A DNA stretch of 36,791 nucleotides from NCBI GenBank assembly GCA_024639405.1, contig JAHEIL010000006.1, positions 1,421 to 38,211 of the forward strand, read 5' to 3'. The translations under genes and the position numbers were made by a program. Under the pieces are notes generated by a model that worked only from the letters and a program-made list of their open reading frames with translations, had not been told where the DNA came from and made no database searches. Each line of letters opens with the position of its first letter. The stretch's first letter is position 1. Of this stretch, positions 34,538 to 36,791 are shown one piece after another. The stretch comes from Crocinitomicaceae bacterium. GTDB taxonomy: Bacteria; Bacteroidota; Bacteroidia; Flavobacteriales_D; Crocinitomicaceae.

Positions 34538-34668
34538 ATCAATTTTTCTACCTGTTTACCCTTGATATCGTCTTAAAATAGAATGAATCAAGATGGTGCA
34601 AATTTACGTAAACTAATAGCAGTATCAAATTTTAGCGAATAAAATCGTATATTTGTTTGGACTTAATA

Positions 34669-34676
34669 TAGGTTTG
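34669..34676 (+). promoter_or_regulatory. Candidate -7 promoter element (TAGGTTTG)
   Basis: TAGGTTTG matches TAnnTTTG 69 bp before the lipoprotein start, within the 208-bp divergent gap after rimO. No -33 TTTG occurs at 19 bp, only at about 13 bp. The rest of the gap is A/T-rich without other features. Confidence 0.35.
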
Positions 34677-34745
34677 AAAAGTTGTTTTTTTAAAAAAATC
34701 ACTTCAATTATTAAAATGAAACCATCATAATGTTAGACTTATAAA

Positions 34746-35267
34746 ATGAAAAAAATAGTATTTATTACAGCGTTGTTAATTATCTCAAGTTGTTCGGTTA
34801 GTAAAAATAATCCAACAGAAAACGTAACCATGAACGAAAAGAAAGTGAATACACGAAATTTGGTTGCAATACTTGGTGAAACAAAAATTCAATCTAAAGA
34901 GTTCACCGTAAATAATGCGGTTGTTAATGGAAATATTCTTGAAATTGAAGTCAGTTATTATGGATCTTGTCAAGCGCATGATTTTATTTGTACAGGTTCG
35001 ACTATGATTTCAAAATCGTTTCCACCAATTCGTTCAATACAATTGGTTCATTATGGAAAAGAAGATTCATGCAAAGAATTAGTTACAGAAGTATTAAAAA
35101 TAGACATCACTGCATTTGCATACAAAAAAGAAGATGGTAGTCAAATTAAATTGAATTTATCGGGTTGGCAAGAACAATTAACGTATACATATTCAGCTAA
35201 AAATGCCCCAAAAAAAGTACAACAACACCTTGATTCAAAAGGATTACAAGTAGAGAAAAAGAAATGA
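34746..35267 (+). CDS. Lipoprotein of unknown function
   Basis: This 173-aa protein has a type II signal peptide with lipobox IISSC (Cys16), predicting a lipid-anchored envelope protein. The mature part is a compact beta-rich domain with cysteines near residues 77, 84 and 114, and the segments NILEIEVSYYGSCQAHDF and LKIDITAFAY. I do not recognise a family. The stop overlaps the DUF3817 start as ATGA, making it the first gene of a tight four-gene run. Confidence 0.82.
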   Translation: MKKIVFITALLIISSCSVSKNNPTENVTMNEKKVNTRNLVAILGETKIQSKEFTVNNAVVNGNILEIEVSYYGSCQAHDFICTGSTMISKSFPPIRSIQLVHYGKEDSCKELVTEVLKIDITAFAYKKEDGSQIKLNLSGWQEQLTYTYSAKNAPKKVQQHLDSKGLQVEKKK

Positions 35268-35560
35268 AAAATGTTATTGCTCAATTACGCTTATTTTCTG
35301 TTTTAGAAGGCGTGTCTTATATTGTTTTATTTTCAAACATGTTGTTGGTTAAGCCCTTCAATTTAGAGTTATACCGTAAATTATTGTATCCAATTGGTAT
35401 GACACACGGAATTTTGTTTGTAATTTATTTAGGCTTGGTCTTGATTTGTACCTTCCAATACAAATGGTCATTTTCTAAAATGACATTATTAATGCTTGTT
35501 TCTTTCTTGCCTTTTGGTACATTTTGGTCTGAAAAGAAACTTTTAAGAAATGTGAATTAA
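35264..35560 (+). CDS. DUF3817 integral membrane protein
   Basis: This 98-aa protein has three membrane segments near residues 12-28, 43-62 and 72-88. The conserved phrases LRLFSVLEGVSYIVLF and PIGMTHGILFVIYL and the ending SFLPFGTFWSEKKL identify DUF3817. Its function is unknown. Translation is probably coupled to the upstream lipoprotein (ATGA overlap), and comB follows after 4 bp. Confidence 0.9.
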   Translation: MKNVIAQLRLFSVLEGVSYIVLFSNMLLVKPFNLELYRKLLYPIGMTHGILFVIYLGLVLICTFQYKWSFSKMTLLMLVSFLPFGTFWSEKKLLRNVN

Positions 35561-35564
35561 TACC

Positions 35565-36287
35565 ATGAACGATACACGAAAATTAATCGAAGTTTGTTAC
35601 ACGCCTGGTGAATACGAATATTTCAAAGGAAGTTATGAGATTGTAGTCGTTATTGATGTATTAAGAGCAACTTCAGCCATTTGTGCTGCTTTTGATAATG
35701 GCATTGCATCTATTATTCCTGTCCCAACTGTTGAAGAGGCATGGAAATACAAGAAAAAAGGATTTTTAGCAGGTGCTGAGCGCAAGGGGCAAATTGTAGA
35801 AGGATTTGATTTTGGGAATTCTCCATTTTCATACATGAATCCTGATTTTAAAGGAAAAGATGTTGTGTTAACTACAACGAATGGAACTAAATCACTAGAC
35901 GTGGCAAAAGATGCTGAAGTTGTAGTAGTAGGTTCCTTTTTAAATTTAGATTTCTTATCGAAATGGTTAGAAAAGCAGGATAAGAACATTTTATGTTTGT
36001 GTTCCGGATGGCAAGATAAATTTAATCTGGAGGATACAATTTGTGCGGGAGCAATTGCAGATTATTTGATTTCAACAGGAAATTTCACGTCTGTAGAAGA
36101 TTCATCCATCGCAGCAAAATATTTGTATCAATCTGCAAAAGATAATTATTTTGGATACTTAAAATCGAGTTCGCACCGAAGAAGATTAAAAAATTTAAAT
36201 TTAAACGAAGACATCAAATATTGTTTAACACCCAATCAAACAAATGTTATACCGATCTTAAAAAATGGCAAATTGGTCAATTTATAA
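35565..36287 (+). CDS. comB: 2-phosphosulfolactate phosphatase family protein (ComB-like)
   Basis: This 240-aa cytosolic protein matches the ComB family: VVVIDVLRATSAI (about 27-39), FLAGAERKGQIVEGFDFGNSP (about 67-87), LTTTNGTKSL and a final CLCSGWQDKFNLEDTICAGAIAD. In methanogens ComB makes sulfolactate from phosphosulfolactate for coenzyme M. In bacteria the reaction can serve sulfolactate or sulfonate synthesis. No comA or other sulfonate genes are in view, so the physiological substrate is uncertain. The 3' end overlaps the next gene by 23 bp. Confidence 0.88.
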   Translation: MNDTRKLIEVCYTPGEYEYFKGSYEIVVVIDVLRATSAICAAFDNGIASIIPVPTVEEAWKYKKKGFLAGAERKGQIVEGFDFGNSPFSYMNPDFKGKDVVLTTTNGTKSLDVAKDAEVVVVGSFLNLDFLSKWLEKQDKNILCLCSGWQDKFNLEDTICAGAIADYLISTGNFTSVEDSSIAAKYLYQSAKDNYFGYLKSSSHRRRLKNLNLNEDIKYCLTPNQTNVIPILKNGKLVNL

Positions 36288-36791
36288 ACTGATTGCAATT
36301 AGTACGTTATCACTCTTATTTGCTTTCGAAACCACTTTTACTGATCATTCAGCAAAATGGGGATTTTATGGACATCAACGCATCAATCGAGTGGCAGTTT
36401 TTACCTTGCCTCCAGAAATGTTTGGGTTCTATAAAGAACATATTGAGTTCTTGACAGAACATGCTGTTGATCCCGATAAACGACGCTATGCAGTTGAAGG
36501 CGAAGCACAACGACATTACATTGATTTAGATCATTATTACAAACAAGGTGAAAATCCGTTTGAAATCATTCCTCGAAATTGGTACAAGGCCATTGAGAAA
36601 TTTTCGGAAGATACGTTGCAGGCCTATGGGATTGTTCCATGGCACATTTCGATTATGAAATTAAAATTACAAAAAGCTTTTGAAGCAAAGAATGTAGATT
36701 TAATATTGAAGTATTCTGCTGATTTAGGTCATTACATTGGAGATGCACACGTGCCTTTGCATACAACAGAAAATTACAATGGACAGTTGAC
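36265..36791 (+). CDS. Zinc-dependent phospholipase C/S1-P1 nuclease-like protein, truncated by window end
   Basis: ATG 36265 gives 175 codons to the edge. A hydrophobic leader (LIAISTLSLLFAFETTF) suggests export. The mature part begins with KWGFYGHQRINRVAVFTLPPEM. It continues with EHAVDPDKRRYAVEGEAQRHYIDLDHY and HYIGDAHVPLHTTENYNGQ. The Trp/His near the mature start, the Asp residues in YIDLDH and the H-x3-D-x3-H of HYIGDAHVPLH are the kind of zinc ligands used by the P1/PLC fold. The substrate, phospholipid or nucleic acid, cannot be told from this half. Confidence 0.85.
   Translation, partial: MANWSIYKLIAISTLSLLFAFETTFTDHSAKWGFYGHQRINRVAVFTLPPEMFGFYKEHIEFLTEHAVDPDKRRYAVEGEAQRHYIDLDHYYKQGENPFEIIPRNWYKAIEKFSEDTLQAYGIVPWHISIMKLKLQKAFEAKNVDLILKYSADLGHYIGDAHVPLHTTENYNGQL

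Overview
The window looks like chromosomal DNA of a Bacteroidota bacterium, most likely in Flavobacteriales; a Fluviicola/Crocinitomicaceae-like host is a guess. The evidence is low G+C, several secreted proteins with type IX secretion (T9SS) C-terminal sorting domains, SprB-type repeats, promoter -7 elements of the form TAnnTTTG, few Shine-Dalgarno sites, and Bacteroidota-typical families such as GWxTD. I see no phage, CRISPR array, complete insertion sequence or obvious island. Most of it is core or housekeeping DNA.

Layout. 1-3842 (-) is the N-terminal 1280 codons of a very large repeat adhesin that runs off the left edge. 3991-7624 holds a DUF2130 coiled-coil protein, an unknown secreted protein and a PAP2 phosphatase. 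7625-11032 (-) is a T9SS-exported Asp-box (BNR) propeller protein. 11119-12687 is an M1 aminopeptidase. After a palindromic intergenic repeat comes a minus-strand lemA-TPM-TPM cluster (12804-14663). tRNA-Leu(GAG), its terminator and two direct copies of a G+C-rich 111-bp element occupy 14798-15159. A small membrane protein follows, then a minus-strand VWA/AAA+ pair (15889-18468), two M16 peptidase subunits on plus (18621-22226), and a NatAB-like ABC exporter and a TetA-like MFS transporter on minus, the latter just behind tRNA-Ser(UGA). 26058-28572 carries a GWxTD protein and a family 2 glycosyltransferase. aroQ (-) and xerD (+) diverge from overlapping start codons. A U32 peptidase-family protein translationally coupled to a small ferredoxin follows. 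On minus lies rimO, then a T9SS cargo protein coupled to a membrane protein. The right end is a tight plus-strand group: lipoprotein, DUF3817 protein, ComB-like phosphatase and a zinc-dependent phospholipase C-like protein cut by the window edge.

How the genes work together. Plausible functional units are the LemA/TPM envelope cluster, the MoxR-like ATPase with its VWA partner, the active/inactive M16 pair, the NatA/NatB exporter and the U32/ferredoxin pair. I found no clearly new multi-gene defence or secretion system. The items most worth a second look are the U32/ferredoxin coupling, the tandem 111-bp repeat beside tRNA-Leu, the CCGATAGCTATCGG repeat, and several regulatory layouts: a terminator inside the lemA cluster, an MFS gene immediately behind a tRNA terminator, and the aroQ/xerD start overlap.
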